A stretch of DNA of 64,000 bases from Nitrogeniibacter mangrovi (GCF_010983895.1 NZ_CP048836.1:2108001-2172000); one strand, 5' to 3'; counted from the stretch's first letter, positions 30,001 through 38,574 are shown. Program-made: numbers and translations. Notes: generated by a model from the letters alone, not told the origin.

Positions 30001-30317
30001 TGCGCCTTGTCCGGATCGGTACCGAGCTTGAAGGTGACGGTGAGGGTCAGCAGGCCGTCGCTGGTCGCCTGGCTGAACATGTAGAGCATGTCCTCCACGC
30101 CGTTGACCGCTTCTTCGAGCGGGGTGGCGACGGTCTCGGCGATGACCTTGGGGTTGGCGCCGGGGAACTGCGCGCGCACCACCACCGAAGGCGGCACCAC
30201 TTCCGGGTATTCCGAGATGGGCAGACCGCGCACCGCGATCACCCCGGCCAGGAAGATGAGCAGGGACAGCACGCCGGCAAAGATCGGCCGGTCGATAAAG
30301 AACTTGGAGATATTCAT
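27084..30317 (-). CDS. RND multidrug efflux pump, inner-membrane permease (AcrB/HAE1 type)
   Basis: 1077 residues, the usual length for an HAE1 pump. It starts MNISKFFIDRPIFAGVLS and has twelve membrane segments in two halves with two large periplasmic loops. The proton-relay aspartate pair is in GIVVDDAIVVVENVERN (first half, TM4), and the second-half GLSAKNAILIVEFA carries the matching Lys motif. LPDGATLDRTEAVI and the porter-domain sequences fit MexF-like pumps. Driven by proton influx, it exports drugs or solvents. It lies between the adaptor and outer-membrane genes. Confidence 0.93.
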   Translation of the reverse strand: MNISKFFIDRPIFAGVLSLLIFLAGVIAVRGLPISEYPEVVPPSVVVRAQFPGANPKVIAETVATPLEEAVNGVEDMLYMFSQATSDGLLTLTVTFKLGTDPDKAQQLVQNRVSQALPRLPEEVRRLGVTTIKSSPDLTMVVHLLSRNGRYDMTYLRNYALLNVKDRLARVEGVGEVRLIGAGDYAMRVWLDPQKMAALGLSASDVVAAIRSQNVQAAAGMVGASPGLDGVDLQLTINAKGRLENEEEFGDIIIKSRPDGAVTRLRDVARLELGASDYSLRSLLDNKDAVAIPISAAPGANALQISDGVRATMAQIKETMPDGVDYEIVYDPTQFVRASIESVVHTLLEAIALVVVVVILFLQTWRASIIPLLAVPVSVVGTFAVMYLFGFSINALSLFGLVLAIGIVVDDAIVVVENVERNIEAGLSPRKASYRAMREVSGPIVAIALVLIAVFVPLAFISGLSGQFYRQFALTIAISTVISAINSLTLSPALAALLLRDRHARPDALTRFMDTVFGPVFRGFNRLFHRGADAYGRGVSAGIGRRGVMLGVYLALAALTYGLFQEVPKGFVPAQDKQYLIGFAQLPDGATLDRTEAVIRRMGEITLKDPDVAHAVAFPGLSINGFTNSSSSGIVFTTLKDFDERKGPGHSAGAIAGRLNAAYSKIQDATIVMFPPPPVHGLGTTGGFKLQLEDRGAQGFKALDAATRAFMAKAAQAPELGHLFTSYRVNVPQLYADIDRTRARQLGVAVTDVLETMQIYLGSLYVNDFNKFGRTYSVRVQADAPFRARADDVGKLEVRSASGAMIPLAALLRVDSSVGPERAMRYNGFLSADINGGPAPGYSSGQAREAVERIAAETLPRGISYEWTELTYQEILAGNSAVWVYPLAILLVFLVLAALYESLALPLAILLIVPMSLFAAMTGVWLSHGDNNVFTQIGLMVLVGLSAKNAILIVEFARELELADRTPLQAAIEASRLRLRPILMTSMAFIMGVLPLVLASGAGAEMRQAMGVAVFSGMIGVTAFGLFLTPVFYVTLRALSGNRKLKLHGREAHLDAFAGAPGASPDPAPAAPRNDTV

Positions 30318-30412
30318 GGGGCGCTCCGGGGGGAATGCTCAGGGCGGCAGGCGCCCGCCACGTGCGGCATCGCCGCCGTGGGGACTGTGCAGGTGTATCG
30401 GGTCACGGCGCG

Positions 30413-31612
30413 TCAGCGACCTTCGGCGGGGGTGGTGTCACCGGCCGGTTTCGGGTCGACCAGTGCGCCCGGGCGAATCCGTTGCCAGCCACTGGCGACC
30501 ACACGATCGCCGGCGGCGAGGCCGGCCGTGACCACCCGTTCGCCGGCCACGCTGGCGCCCAGCGTCACCTCGCGGTACTGCGCGTGGTTCTCGTTGTCGA
30601 CGACCAGCACGAACTTCTTGTCCTGGTCGGTCCCCACGGACCGTTCGTTGATCAGCAAGGCGTCGTGCGACACGCTGCTGCCCATCCGTACGCGGGCGAA
30701 CTGACCCGGCATCAGGACCCCGTCGGGATTGTCGAAGATGGCGCGCAGGCGCACCGTGCCGCTGGCCGCATCCACCTGGTTGTCCACCAGCTGCAGATGG
30801 CCCTCGAGAGGTGTATCGCCGGTGACGGCGGTCTGCATCCGCACCGGAATGGCCTCGATCTTCGGATGCCCGGCGGGGTCGCGCGGCGCCTCCTGGAGTG
30901 CCTGGGCGACGATGCCCTCGTCGGCGTCGAAGCTCGCATAGATCGGGCTCACCGACACCAGCGTGGTGAGCACCGGCGCATCGGGGCCGGCGGCCACGAG
31001 GTTGCCGACGGTCACTTCCAGGCGTCCGACACGGCCCGACACCGGCGCCTTGATGCGGGTGTAGCCCAGGTCGAGTCGCGCCGTGCGCAAGGCCGCTTCG
31101 GCCGCCCGCAACTGGGCCGCCGCCTCGCGGCCGGCATTGCGACGCTCGTCGAGCTCGCGCTCGGCAATGGCCTTGACCTTCCAGAGCCGCTCGGCACGTG
31201 CCAGTTCGCTCTTGGTGAACGCCACCCGCGCGCGCGCCGCCACCACCTGCGCCTCGGCCCGGTCCACCTCGGCGGCATAGGGCGCCGGATCGATGGTGAT
31301 CAGCAGGTCACCGGCCTTGACCAGCGACCCTTCGCGAAAATGCACCGACTGGATCGTGCCCATCACGCGGGCCCGGATCTTGACCCGCTCGACCGCTTCG
31401 AGACGGCCCGAGAACGCCTGCCACACATCGACCGGACGCTCGGCCATGGTGAGGACGGTGACCGGGACCGCGGCCGCGGGCGACGGCGCCGGTTTCGCAT
31501 CCGCCACGCTGGCGCGGCTCACGAGCCACGCGGCGCCCACGGCCGCCAGCGCGACGACCACGACACCGGTCGCCATCAGCCGGCGACGGGAAGGGGCTGT
31601 TTGCTTGTTCAT
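30413..31612 (-). CDS. RND efflux periplasmic adaptor (membrane fusion protein)
   Basis: 399 residues. The N-terminal hydrophobic segment (about 15-38) serves as anchor or signal. The biotinyl-lipoyl-like halves are VKIRARVMGTIQSVHFREGSLVKAGDLL and YTRIKAPVSGRVGRLEVTVGNLV, separated by a helical hairpin (about 110-180). Beta-barrel and membrane-proximal domains follow (ALLINERSVGTDQDKKFVLV). The start codon overlaps the alpha/beta hydrolase stop by four bases (ATGA), with AGGAG 8 nt before it. Confidence 0.92.
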   Translation of the reverse strand: MNKQTAPSRRRLMATGVVVVALAAVGAAWLVSRASVADAKPAPSPAAAVPVTVLTMAERPVDVWQAFSGRLEAVERVKIRARVMGTIQSVHFREGSLVKAGDLLITIDPAPYAAEVDRAEAQVVAARARVAFTKSELARAERLWKVKAIAERELDERRNAGREAAAQLRAAEAALRTARLDLGYTRIKAPVSGRVGRLEVTVGNLVAAGPDAPVLTTLVSVSPIYASFDADEGIVAQALQEAPRDPAGHPKIEAIPVRMQTAVTGDTPLEGHLQLVDNQVDAASGTVRLRAIFDNPDGVLMPGQFARVRMGSSVSHDALLINERSVGTDQDKKFVLVVDNENHAQYREVTLGASVAGERVVTAGLAAGDRVVASGWQRIRPGALVDPKPAGDTTPAEGR

Positions 31613-32514
31613 TGGGGGGACTCCTGTTGGGATTGCATCGAATGCCGTGTATCGCAGACCCGTTGGCGGGCTTCTGTTGTCATGTTCCGGACCATGAAGG
31701 CGCGCATCGCTTCGCGCATCGGCACGGCCCACGTGGCCGGAGCCGGTGGCGGCGCGCTCAGGCTGCATGGCCAGCCGGTGTGTGCTTCCAGTTCGAGGCC
31801 GTAGGCAAACACGCCGGCCTGCTCGAGGCGCGTCGCATAGGCGAGCGCCTCGTCGTGAAACGGGTCGTCGCCGGCGGTCAGCACCAGCGCGGGCGCCAGG
31901 CCGCCGAGCCGCCGCGCCCGCGCCGGCAAGGCATAGGGATGATCCGCCGCGGTGCCGCAGCCCAGGTAGGCGCGCCAGCCGTCGGCCCAGCGACAGCCCA
32001 CCGGTCCGGCCTCGCATTTGCGCATCGAGGCCGTGCCCAGGCGGGCGTCGAGCATGGGCGAGATCAGCAACTGCCCGGCCAGGCCGGGCGCACGCCGATC
32101 GCGCGCCACCATGGCGATGGCGGCGGCCAGATTGCCGCCGGCTTCTTCGCCGGCCACGAACAGGCCGGCCTGCTTGCCGGCGAGCCGGCAGCGCTGCCCG
32201 TCGGCCCACTTGAGCACCGCATAGCCCACGTCCACCGCGGCGGGGAAGGGGTGCGCGCCGGCAAGCGGATAATCCACCGACACCACCACGGCCCCCGCCT
32301 GCGCGAGCAAGCCGGCCACGGTGGCGCCGCTGTCCAGCGACCCCGCAACGAAGGTGCCGCCGTGAAAATGGACGACCAGCGCCCCCGGGCGGCCCGCCGT
32401 GTCGCCATAGATCCGCACCGGCACCGGGGCGCCGCCGTCCACGTCGACGACGCCATCACGCCCGTCGGCGCAACGACGGGCATCGTCGGGAGTTGGCAGG
32501 GTATCGGAGGTCAT
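31609..32514 (-). CDS. Alpha/beta-hydrolase-fold protein with substituted nucleophile, first gene of the efflux operon
   Basis: 301 residues resembling the hormone-sensitive-lipase family: HFHGG oxyanion motif at 49-53, acidic residue in GDDPFHDEALAYA (D217), possible His 245 in EAHTGW. The nucleophile elbow, normally GDSAGG, reads GEEAGG at 122-127, so the catalytic Ser is replaced by Glu 124. Classical esterase activity is therefore unlikely unless chemistry differs. ATG 32514 (MTSDTLPT) begins close to the fold; an in-frame start at 32628 would add an unlikely tail inside the promoter region. It is translationally coupled to the adaptor gene. Confidence 0.8.
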   Translation of the reverse strand: MTSDTLPTPDDARRCADGRDGVVDVDGGAPVPVRIYGDTAGRPGALVVHFHGGTFVAGSLDSGATVAGLLAQAGAVVVSVDYPLAGAHPFPAAVDVGYAVLKWADGQRCRLAGKQAGLFVAGEEAGGNLAAAIAMVARDRRAPGLAGQLLISPMLDARLGTASMRKCEAGPVGCRWADGWRAYLGCGTAADHPYALPARARRLGGLAPALVLTAGDDPFHDEALAYATRLEQAGVFAYGLELEAHTGWPCSLSAPPPAPATWAVPMREAMRAFMVRNMTTEARQRVCDTRHSMQSQQESPQ

Positions 32515-32565
32515 GGCACGGTATGTCCGCAGCATCGGGGGAAACGAATAGGCGACACGATACTG

Positions 32566-32581
32566 TCCATAAGTTGATGGA
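32566..32581. promoter_or_regulatory. Candidate operator in the divergent efflux/LysR promoter
   Basis: TCCAT-N6-ATGGA, a 16-bp dyad located 52 nt upstream of the hydrolase start and 79 nt upstream of the LysR start. Position and symmetry fit a LysR-type site, but no T-N11-A core is exact. Confidence 0.3.
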
Positions 32582-32659
32582 TAAACCCGGGAATCGTGGA
32601 CGCTTTGTTTCCGCTGGTGAATAATCAACTCAACCCGTCATCGATTCAGGAGGTGCGCA

Positions 32660-33574
32660 GTGGACCAGATGTTGGCGCTCCGGGTGTTCGCCCGTGTCGT
32701 CGAAGCCGGCTCGTTCACGCGCGCGGCCGACTCGCTGCAGATGCCCAAGTCGACGGTGTCCAAGGCCATCCAGAACCTCGAGGATCATCTGCACGTCAAG
32801 CTGTTCCACCGGACCACCCGGCAGGTGAGCCTGACCACCGAGGGTGCCGCCTACTACGAGAGCACCTCGCGGCTGGTGTCCGAACTCGAGGAGATCGACG
32901 CCAACCTGGCCAACGCCCAGGCGGCCCCCAAGGGGCGCATCCGGGTCGACGTCCCGGCCGCCGTCGCCCTGCAGCTGATCGTGCCCGGCCTGTGTGCCTT
33001 CCATCAGCGCTATCCCGACATCGAGATCGATCTGGGGGCAGGGGACCGTCTGGTGGACCTGATCGCCGACAACGTGGACTGCGTGATCCGGGGCGGCAAC
33101 ATCTCCGACGAATCGCTGGTCGCGCGCCGGCTCGGCGACCTGAAGTTCATCACCTGCGCCGCGCCCGCCTATATCGACCGCTACGGCACCCCGACCCATC
33201 CCCGGGATCTGGACGGCGATCACTTCGTGGTGGGGTATTTTTCCGCCGGCAGCGGGCGCGCCTTTGCGCTCGACTTCACCCGCGACGAGGAACGCATCGA
33301 GCTGTTCGGTCGCTCCCGCGTCGCGGTCAATGACAGCAACGCCTATCTGGCGGCCTGCCTTGCCGGGCATGGGGTCATCCAGCTCCCGATCTTTTCGGCC
33401 AAGCCGCATCTCGACACCGGCGGCTTGGTTGCGCTACTGCCGGAGTGGAACGTCGATACCACCCCGGTGTTCGCGGTGTATCCGCCAAACCGGCGCCTGA
33501 GCGCCAAGGTGAGGGCGTTCGTGGACTGGATGGCCGAGTGTTTCGCGCAGATGCCGACGACCCTCGACGGCTGA
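32660..33574 (+). CDS. LysR-family regulator divergent from the RND efflux operon
   Basis: 304 residues. HTH at about 3-62 (MLALRVFARVVEAGSFTRAADSL, then KAIQNLEDHLHVKLFHRTTRQ), followed by the LysR substrate domain from about 90 (GRIRVDVPAAVALQLIVPGL), including GDRLVDLIADNVDCVIRGG and the C-terminal AYLAACLAGHGVIQLP. Sequence type matches the CrgA/DsdC-like group that often flanks efflux operons. AGGAGG lies upstream of the start at 32660. Likely controls the divergent pump genes. Confidence 0.88.
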   Translation: MDQMLALRVFARVVEAGSFTRAADSLQMPKSTVSKAIQNLEDHLHVKLFHRTTRQVSLTTEGAAYYESTSRLVSELEEIDANLANAQAAPKGRIRVDVPAAVALQLIVPGLCAFHQRYPDIEIDLGAGDRLVDLIADNVDCVIRGGNISDESLVARRLGDLKFITCAAPAYIDRYGTPTHPRDLDGDHFVVGYFSAGSGRAFALDFTRDEERIELFGRSRVAVNDSNAYLAACLAGHGVIQLPIFSAKPHLDTGGLVALLPEWNVDTTPVFAVYPPNRRLSAKVRAFVDWMAECFAQMPTTLDG

Positions 33575-33634
33575 CGGCGCATCCGGCCGGTCATCGGCGA
33601 CATGGCGCCTTGCCTTGGCGCCGGATGGCGCCGT

Positions 33635-35053
33635 TCAGTCGCCCGATGCCGTCGCCTGCTGACTGGCGAATCGAACGCTGAAGCGGGTGCGTTGCGCGTC
33701 CGACGAGACGCTGATGTCACCGCCGTGCGCGATCGCGATCGCGCGCGTGATGGCCAGGCCCAGGCCGCTGCCCTCGACGGCACCGTGACGGCGTGCCTTG
33801 TCGGCCCGGTAGAAGCGATCGAACAGATGAGGTATGTCGGCCGGCGCGATGGGAGTGCCGGTGTTGTCGATGCGAACCACGACACCGTCTTGCGAGGGCT
33901 CGACCGCGACGTCGATCCGCCCGCCGGACGGGGTGTGCCTGAGGGCGTTCGACAACAGGTTGCTCAGCGCCCGACGCACCATCAAGCGGTCGCCGTTGAA
34001 ACATCCCTGACCCGAAGCGTGCAGGCGGACCCCGCGGGTTTCGGCCAGCGCGTCATAGAACTCGAACAGCTCGCTCACTTCGTTTTCGACACGGACCGCC
34101 GAAATCGACGGCAGCATCAGGCCATGTTCCGCCTTGGCGAGAAACAGCATGTCGGAGACCATTTTCGCCAGCCGCTCGAATTCCTCGGCGTTCGACGCCA
34201 GGGTCTCCCGATAGGCGTCCGCGTCGCGCCGCTGCGCGAGCGCCACCTGGGTCTGCGTCATCAGATTGCTGATCGGCGTACGCAGCTCATGGGCCAGATC
34301 GGAGGAAAAGTTCGACAAGCGGCGAAACGCATCCTCGAGCCGTTCGAACATGTCGTTCAGGGTATGGGCCAGATGCGCCAGCTCCACCGGAAACGATTCT
34401 TCGGGCAGGCGCCGGTCCAGCCGGGTCGGGGTGACCGCGGAGGCGCGCTCGCTCATGTCGCGCAGCGGCGCCAGGCCGCGACGGGCCACCCCCCAGCCGA
34501 GCACGCCGCTGACCGCGGCGGCAAACAGCGAAAAAGCCAGCAGTGAGGCCTTGAAGCGCTCGAGGAAGAGGGCGTGGTGGCGGATGTCGATGGCGACGGC
34601 GACCACGATCGGCCCGGTGTCCGGCAGGCGGGTATCGAGGGCGGCCGCCAGCCCTCGGTAGGCGACGCCCTTTTCGCGCCAGTCGAAGGTTTCCGCCGAG
34701 CGCGGCGTGGTGTGCCGGCGCAGACGCTCGAGCGGAAAATGCACGCCGGGCGTCGCCAGCAGCGGCAGGCCATCGGGGCCGAGCGCCATGACCACCAGGT
34801 CACGATGGCCGACGAAGGCATCCCGAAGCCGATCGCCGAGCATCGCCAGCGCCGCGGCGGAGTCCACCCGGGAGACCACGTTCTCGACCAGCATGATCTT
34901 GCCTTGCAGCTCGTCGCGATCGAGCTCCACGAAATGCTTGCCGACCACGTTGATCATGAACATCCCGAGCGCGGCGATCACGCCACAAGAGACAAGGGCG
35001 AAGAAGATCGTCAGCCGGGTGGTCAGGGAATATCGAAAGGGTCGCTTGCTCAT
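33635..35053 (-). CDS. cusS: Heavy-metal sensor histidine kinase, CusS/CopS type
   Basis: 472 residues. TM1 at about 13-38, a periplasmic sensor domain (about 39-165), TM2 at about 168-190, HAMP (RRGLAPLRDMSERASAV), then HisKA with H255 in SSDLAHELRTPISN. HATPase motifs follow: N-box NLLSNALRHTPSGG, RIDNTG, FDRFYRADKARR and GSGLGLAITRAIA. The heavy-metal kinase family senses periplasmic Cu/Ag. It is divergent from copA with a cop-box-like dyad between. Unusually, no response-regulator gene is adjacent in this window, so its partner is encoded elsewhere or lost. Confidence 0.9.
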   Translation of the reverse strand: MSKRPFRYSLTTRLTIFFALVSCGVIAALGMFMINVVGKHFVELDRDELQGKIMLVENVVSRVDSAAALAMLGDRLRDAFVGHRDLVVMALGPDGLPLLATPGVHFPLERLRRHTTPRSAETFDWREKGVAYRGLAAALDTRLPDTGPIVVAVAIDIRHHALFLERFKASLLAFSLFAAAVSGVLGWGVARRGLAPLRDMSERASAVTPTRLDRRLPEESFPVELAHLAHTLNDMFERLEDAFRRLSNFSSDLAHELRTPISNLMTQTQVALAQRRDADAYRETLASNAEEFERLAKMVSDMLFLAKAEHGLMLPSISAVRVENEVSELFEFYDALAETRGVRLHASGQGCFNGDRLMVRRALSNLLSNALRHTPSGGRIDVAVEPSQDGVVVRIDNTGTPIAPADIPHLFDRFYRADKARRHGAVEGSGLGLAITRAIAIAHGGDISVSSDAQRTRFSVRFASQQATASGD

Positions 35054-35122
35054 GCCGGCTCCGGTGCCTCGGGGCGTCGCCTGTGGCCACCAGTGTGCCA
35101 GTTCCCGGCGGTGGACCGCCGA

Positions 35123-35140
35123 GATTACACAGATGTAATC
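35123..35140. promoter_or_regulatory. Cop-box-like operator 1, cusS/copA intergenic
   Basis: GATTACA-CAGA-TGTAATC, a perfect 7-bp inverted repeat with 4-nt spacer, followed four bases later by CGTCAGCTTCGCGTCG. Two similar copies occur at 38557 and 43054. The sequence resembles CopR/CusR/PcoR operator sites. It lies between the divergent cusS and copA genes. Confidence 0.75.
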
Positions 35141-35243
35141 GACCCGTCAGCTTCGCGTCGACGCCGCGCCCCGACACTCCGACATCGCAGCGTCATGGCC
35201 CCGACCGCCATGGTGCCGTGGCTCAAAGCGATAAGGAGAAACC

Positions 35244-37040
35244 ATGGCTTCCCGCCCCCCCAACCTGATTCAAGCGCCCGCCCGCTCGCGGCGCCGCTTC
35301 GTTCAAGGCCTCGTCGCCGGCGGTGTCGTGGCTGCGCTGCCGGGCATGGCCCGCGCCGACAGCGCAGCACGCGGCGCAACCCGGACCGGCTCCGCCCCCG
35401 AACTGACCGGCACCGAGTTTCATCTCGAGATCGGCGAGACCCTCGTGAACTTCACCGGCGCGCCGCGCATGGCCACCACGGTCAACGGCGCCATCCCGGC
35501 GCCCACGCTGCGCCTGCGCGAAGGCGACGAGGTGACCATCCATGTCACCAACCGGCTGCGCGAGACCTCCTCGATCCACTGGCACGGCATCATCCTGCCC
35601 TACCAGATGGATGGCGTCCCCGGCATCAGCTACCCGGGCATCGCACCCGGCGAGACCTTCACCTATCGCTTCACCGTGCGCCAGAGCGGCACCTACTGGT
35701 ATCACTCGCACTCCGGCATGCAGGAGCTCACCGGCCTCTACGGGGCGCTGATCGTCGAGCCGCGCGGCGGCGAGCGCATCCGCGTCGACCGCGATCATGT
35801 CGTCCAGCTGTCCGACTGGACCGACGAGAACCCGATGCGGGTGTTCGCCAAGCTCAAGGCCCAGAGCGACTACTACAACTACCACCAGCCGACCGCGATG
35901 GATTTCTTCCGCGACGCTGCCCATGACGGCGTCGGCGCCGCGCTGACCCGCCGGCGGATGTGGAACAGCATGCGCATGAGCCCCACCGATCTGGCCGACC
36001 TGTCGGGCGCCACGCTCACCTATCTGATGAACGGCACGACGCCGTCGGGAAACTGGACGGCACCGTTCCGCCCGGGCGAGCGCGTGCGCCTGCGCTTCAT
36101 CAACGGTGCCGGCAACAGCTTCTTCGACGTGCGCATCCCCGGCGTGAAGATGACCGTGGTGCAGTCCGACGGCGTGGATGTCGAACCGGTCACGGTGGAC
36201 GAATTCCGCTTCGGTCCGGGCGAAACCTACGACGTGATCGTCCAGCCGCAGGACGATGCCTGCACGATCTTCGCCCAGTCCATGGACCGCAGCGGCTTCG
36301 CCCGCGGCACCCTGGCGGTGCGCGCCGGGCTCGAAGCGCCGGTCCCGGCACTGGACAAGGTGCAGTGGCTGACCATGGGCGACATGATGGGCGCCATGGG
36401 CGCGGGCGGCGCCATGGCAGGCATGCCGGGCATGGCAGGCGATGCGATGCCCGGCATGAACCACGGCATGGACCACGGGGCGCATGGCATGGCCGCCGCT
36501 GCGCAGGCACCGGCCACACCCGCGGCCCGTCATGCGCGCACCGAATACGGCGCCTCCACCGACATGCGCGTCGACACCCCGCGCACGAATCTCGACGACC
36601 CCGGCGTGGGGCTGCGCAACAACGGCCGGCGCGTGCTCACCCTGGCGGACCTGTCCACCCTGGGCGGCGCGCTCGATCCGCGCGAGCCCGGACGCGAGAT
36701 CGAGCTGCATCTGACCGGCAACATGGAACGCTACACCTGGTCCTTCGACGGCGTCGAATTCGGCCAGAGTACGCCGGTGCATTTCCACCACGGCGAGCGC
36801 CTGCGCGTCACCCTGCACAACGACACCATGATGACCCACCCCATGCACATGCACGGCATGTGGAGCGAGCTCGAATCGCCGCAGGGCGGCTTCCAGGTCC
36901 GTCGTCACACGATCCCGGTCCAACCGGCCCAGCGCATCAGCTTCCTGGTCAACGCCGATGCCCCCGGCCGTTGGGCGTGGCACTGCCACCTGATGTTCCA
37001 CATGGAAGCGGGCATGTTCCGCGAGGTGCTGGTGGCATGA
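35244..37040 (+). CDS. copA: Copper-resistance multicopper oxidase CopA (PcoA-like)
   Basis: 598 residues. Tat signal (RSRRRFVQGLVAGGV, about 14-28). Copper-ligand motifs: HWHG at 112-115, HSHSG at 154-158, then near the C-terminus HPMHMHG and HCHLMFHMEAGM (type 1, 2 and 3 coppers). A Met/His-rich loop (about residues 376-415, repeated MxGM and NHGMDHG) is typical of PcoA/CopA and binds or oxidises Cu(I). Acts in the periplasm. Its last bases overlap an ATG for CopB, and a cop-box lies upstream. Confidence 0.95.
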   Translation: MASRPPNLIQAPARSRRRFVQGLVAGGVVAALPGMARADSAARGATRTGSAPELTGTEFHLEIGETLVNFTGAPRMATTVNGAIPAPTLRLREGDEVTIHVTNRLRETSSIHWHGIILPYQMDGVPGISYPGIAPGETFTYRFTVRQSGTYWYHSHSGMQELTGLYGALIVEPRGGERIRVDRDHVVQLSDWTDENPMRVFAKLKAQSDYYNYHQPTAMDFFRDAAHDGVGAALTRRRMWNSMRMSPTDLADLSGATLTYLMNGTTPSGNWTAPFRPGERVRLRFINGAGNSFFDVRIPGVKMTVVQSDGVDVEPVTVDEFRFGPGETYDVIVQPQDDACTIFAQSMDRSGFARGTLAVRAGLEAPVPALDKVQWLTMGDMMGAMGAGGAMAGMPGMAGDAMPGMNHGMDHGAHGMAAAAQAPATPAARHARTEYGASTDMRVDTPRTNLDDPGVGLRNNGRRVLTLADLSTLGGALDPREPGREIELHLTGNMERYTWSFDGVEFGQSTPVHFHHGERLRVTLHNDTMMTHPMHMHGMWSELESPQGGFQVRRHTIPVQPAQRISFLVNADAPGRWAWHCHLMFHMEAGMFREVLVA

Positions 37041-37066
37041 ACACAGACGACCGGAAGGACACGACA

Positions 37067-37984
37067 ATGAACCGACTGACGCTGATCGGCACGCTGCTCG
37101 CCGCCATGGCCGGGTCGCCGGCGCTGGCACAGGACGGCGCCCACGCGGGGCACATGAACATGGACCACGGCGCGATGCAGGGCACGAATACCCGTGACCC
37201 CGGCGCGATGAAGATGGACCAGGGTTCGATGAAGATGGACGCGCCAGCGGCGCCGGAAGGCGCCCGTGACCCGGATGCCTACTCCGGCGGCTACACCCTC
37301 GAGCGCGGGCCCTACGTGCTGCCGGGTCCGCGCCAGCTGCGCTTCGCGGACGAACACCGCTTCGCCACACTCTGGTTCGATCGCCTGGAGCGGGTCGACA
37401 CCCATGACGCGACCGTGACCGCCTGGGATGCCCAGGCACGCATCGGGCGCGACTACGACAAGCTCGCCCTCAAGTCGGAAGGGGACTACGGAAACGGACG
37501 GCTCGAGGAGGCGCGCACCGAAGTGCTGTGGACCCACGCCATCGCCAGTTTCTGGGACACGCAACTGGGCTGGCGTCACGACAGTGGCGGTACCGACCCG
37601 GAGCGCGACTGGCTGGCCATCGGCGTGCAGGGCCTCGCACCGTACTGGTTCGAGGTCGACGCCACCGCCTATGTGGGCGAACGCGGACGCAGCGCGCTGC
37701 GCCTGTCGGCAGAGTACGAGTTGCTGCTGACCCAGCGGCTCATCCTGCAGCCACGCGCCGAGATCAACGTCTATGGCAAACGCGACGAAGCGCGCGGCAT
37801 CGGCGCTGGGCTCTCCGACGCGCTGGCCGGCATTCGCCTGCGCTACGAGTTCTCGCGCCAGTTTGCGCCCTATGCCGGGGTGGAATGGAGCGGGCGCTTT
37901 GGCCAAACCGCCGATCTGGCGCGGCAGTCGGGCACGCGCGCCAAGGAAACCCGTCTGGTGGCCGGCGTGCGCATGTGGTTCTGA
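37067..37984 (+). CDS. copB: Copper-resistance outer-membrane protein CopB
   Basis: 305 residues. Signal peptide 1-21 (LTLIGTLLAAMAGSPALA). A Met/His-rich linker (about 22-62, HAGHMNMDHGAM and MKMDQGSMKMD) precedes the CopB beta-barrel domain (LWFDRLERVDTHD and ATVTAWDAQARIGRDYDKL, ending VAGVRMWF). CopB is thought to sequester or move copper at the outer membrane. ATG 37067 is chosen for its signal peptide and the GGAAGGA upstream; ATG 37037 overlaps the copA stop and would add ten polar residues. Confidence 0.92.
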   Translation: MNRLTLIGTLLAAMAGSPALAQDGAHAGHMNMDHGAMQGTNTRDPGAMKMDQGSMKMDAPAAPEGARDPDAYSGGYTLERGPYVLPGPRQLRFADEHRFATLWFDRLERVDTHDATVTAWDAQARIGRDYDKLALKSEGDYGNGRLEEARTEVLWTHAIASFWDTQLGWRHDSGGTDPERDWLAIGVQGLAPYWFEVDATAYVGERGRSALRLSAEYELLLTQRLILQPRAEINVYGKRDEARGIGAGLSDALAGIRLRYEFSRQFAPYAGVEWSGRFGQTADLARQSGTRAKETRLVAGVRMWF

Positions 37985-38036
37985 GACCGGCTTGCGGCCG
38001 GCGGGTCGATGAATCGTTCCGCCGCTCGCGTCCACC

Positions 38037-38435
38037 TCAAGGTGCGCGGGAATCGTGCCCCGCCGACGCATCGCACGCCCCCCGTCCGGGGGGCGAACCG
38101 ATATCGGCTTCGACGCACAAGGTCAGGCCGTCGACCGCGACCACGCGGACCGGATCGCCTGCCGTCAGCGTCGAAGCGTCCGACCGGGCGGCCCAGGTCT
38201 CGCTGTTGACGCGGACGTACAGCCCCCGCTCGTCACAGGCCACGACCTTGCCCGATCGGCCGATCAGGGTCGATACTCCAAACAGCGCCGGCAAGTGCAT
38301 GACCTTGACCATCAGCAGATAGGTCGCCGCCGACAGGCCCAGCACCACGGTGTAAACGCCGATGGCCGGCCCCTCCGGCAGCAGCCAGAAGACCGGCAAT
38401 GCCAACAGGGGCATGAGCAGCAGGATGTGGCACAT
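38037..38435 (-). CDS. NfeD-like/OB-fold membrane protein
   Basis: 132 residues. Two membrane helices (about 3-20 and 25-44), then a C-terminal beta-rich OB-like domain with LIGRSGKVVACDERGLYVRVNSETWAAR-type sequence and DPVRVVAVDGLTLCVE, characteristic of NfeD C-terminal domains. Such proteins usually partner stomatins; none is adjacent. It is opposite in strand to the copper genes and converges with copB. Start is uncertain among nearby codons. Confidence 0.72.
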   Translation of the reverse strand: MCHILLLMPLLALPVFWLLPEGPAIGVYTVVLGLSAATYLLMVKVMHLPALFGVSTLIGRSGKVVACDERGLYVRVNSETWAARSDASTLTAGDPVRVVAVDGLTLCVEADIGSPPGRGACDASAGHDSRAP

Positions 38436-38556
38436 GGTGACCGCCTCGCGTCCTTGACCGGCGCCGTACCGACGTCCGTCGTCGATCGGCACGCCCACCG
38501 GAATCCGCCTTGCGCAGACCTGCCCAGTGTGCCGGTTTTCGGCGTGCGGGGAACAA

Positions 38557-38574
38557 GATGACACGAATGTAATC
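38557..38574. promoter_or_regulatory. Cop-box-like operator 2, upstream of cytochrome c/P-ATPase genes
   Basis: GATGACA-CGAA-TGTAATC followed by N4 and GGTCAGCTTGGCGTCG. Seventeen of the last 22 bases or so match copy 1 beyond the dyad, pointing to a shared promoter module. It lies 147 nt before the cytochrome start at 38721. Confidence 0.72.

Noticed and set aside
33604-33622. Hairpin GGCGCC-N7-GGCGCC between the convergent LysR and cusS genes
   Set aside because: Short stem with no U run; too weak to call a terminator.
37985-38036. Hairpin-like GACCGGC...GCCGG between copB and the NfeD-like gene
   Set aside because: Imperfect stem with no U run; could be chance in GC-rich DNA.
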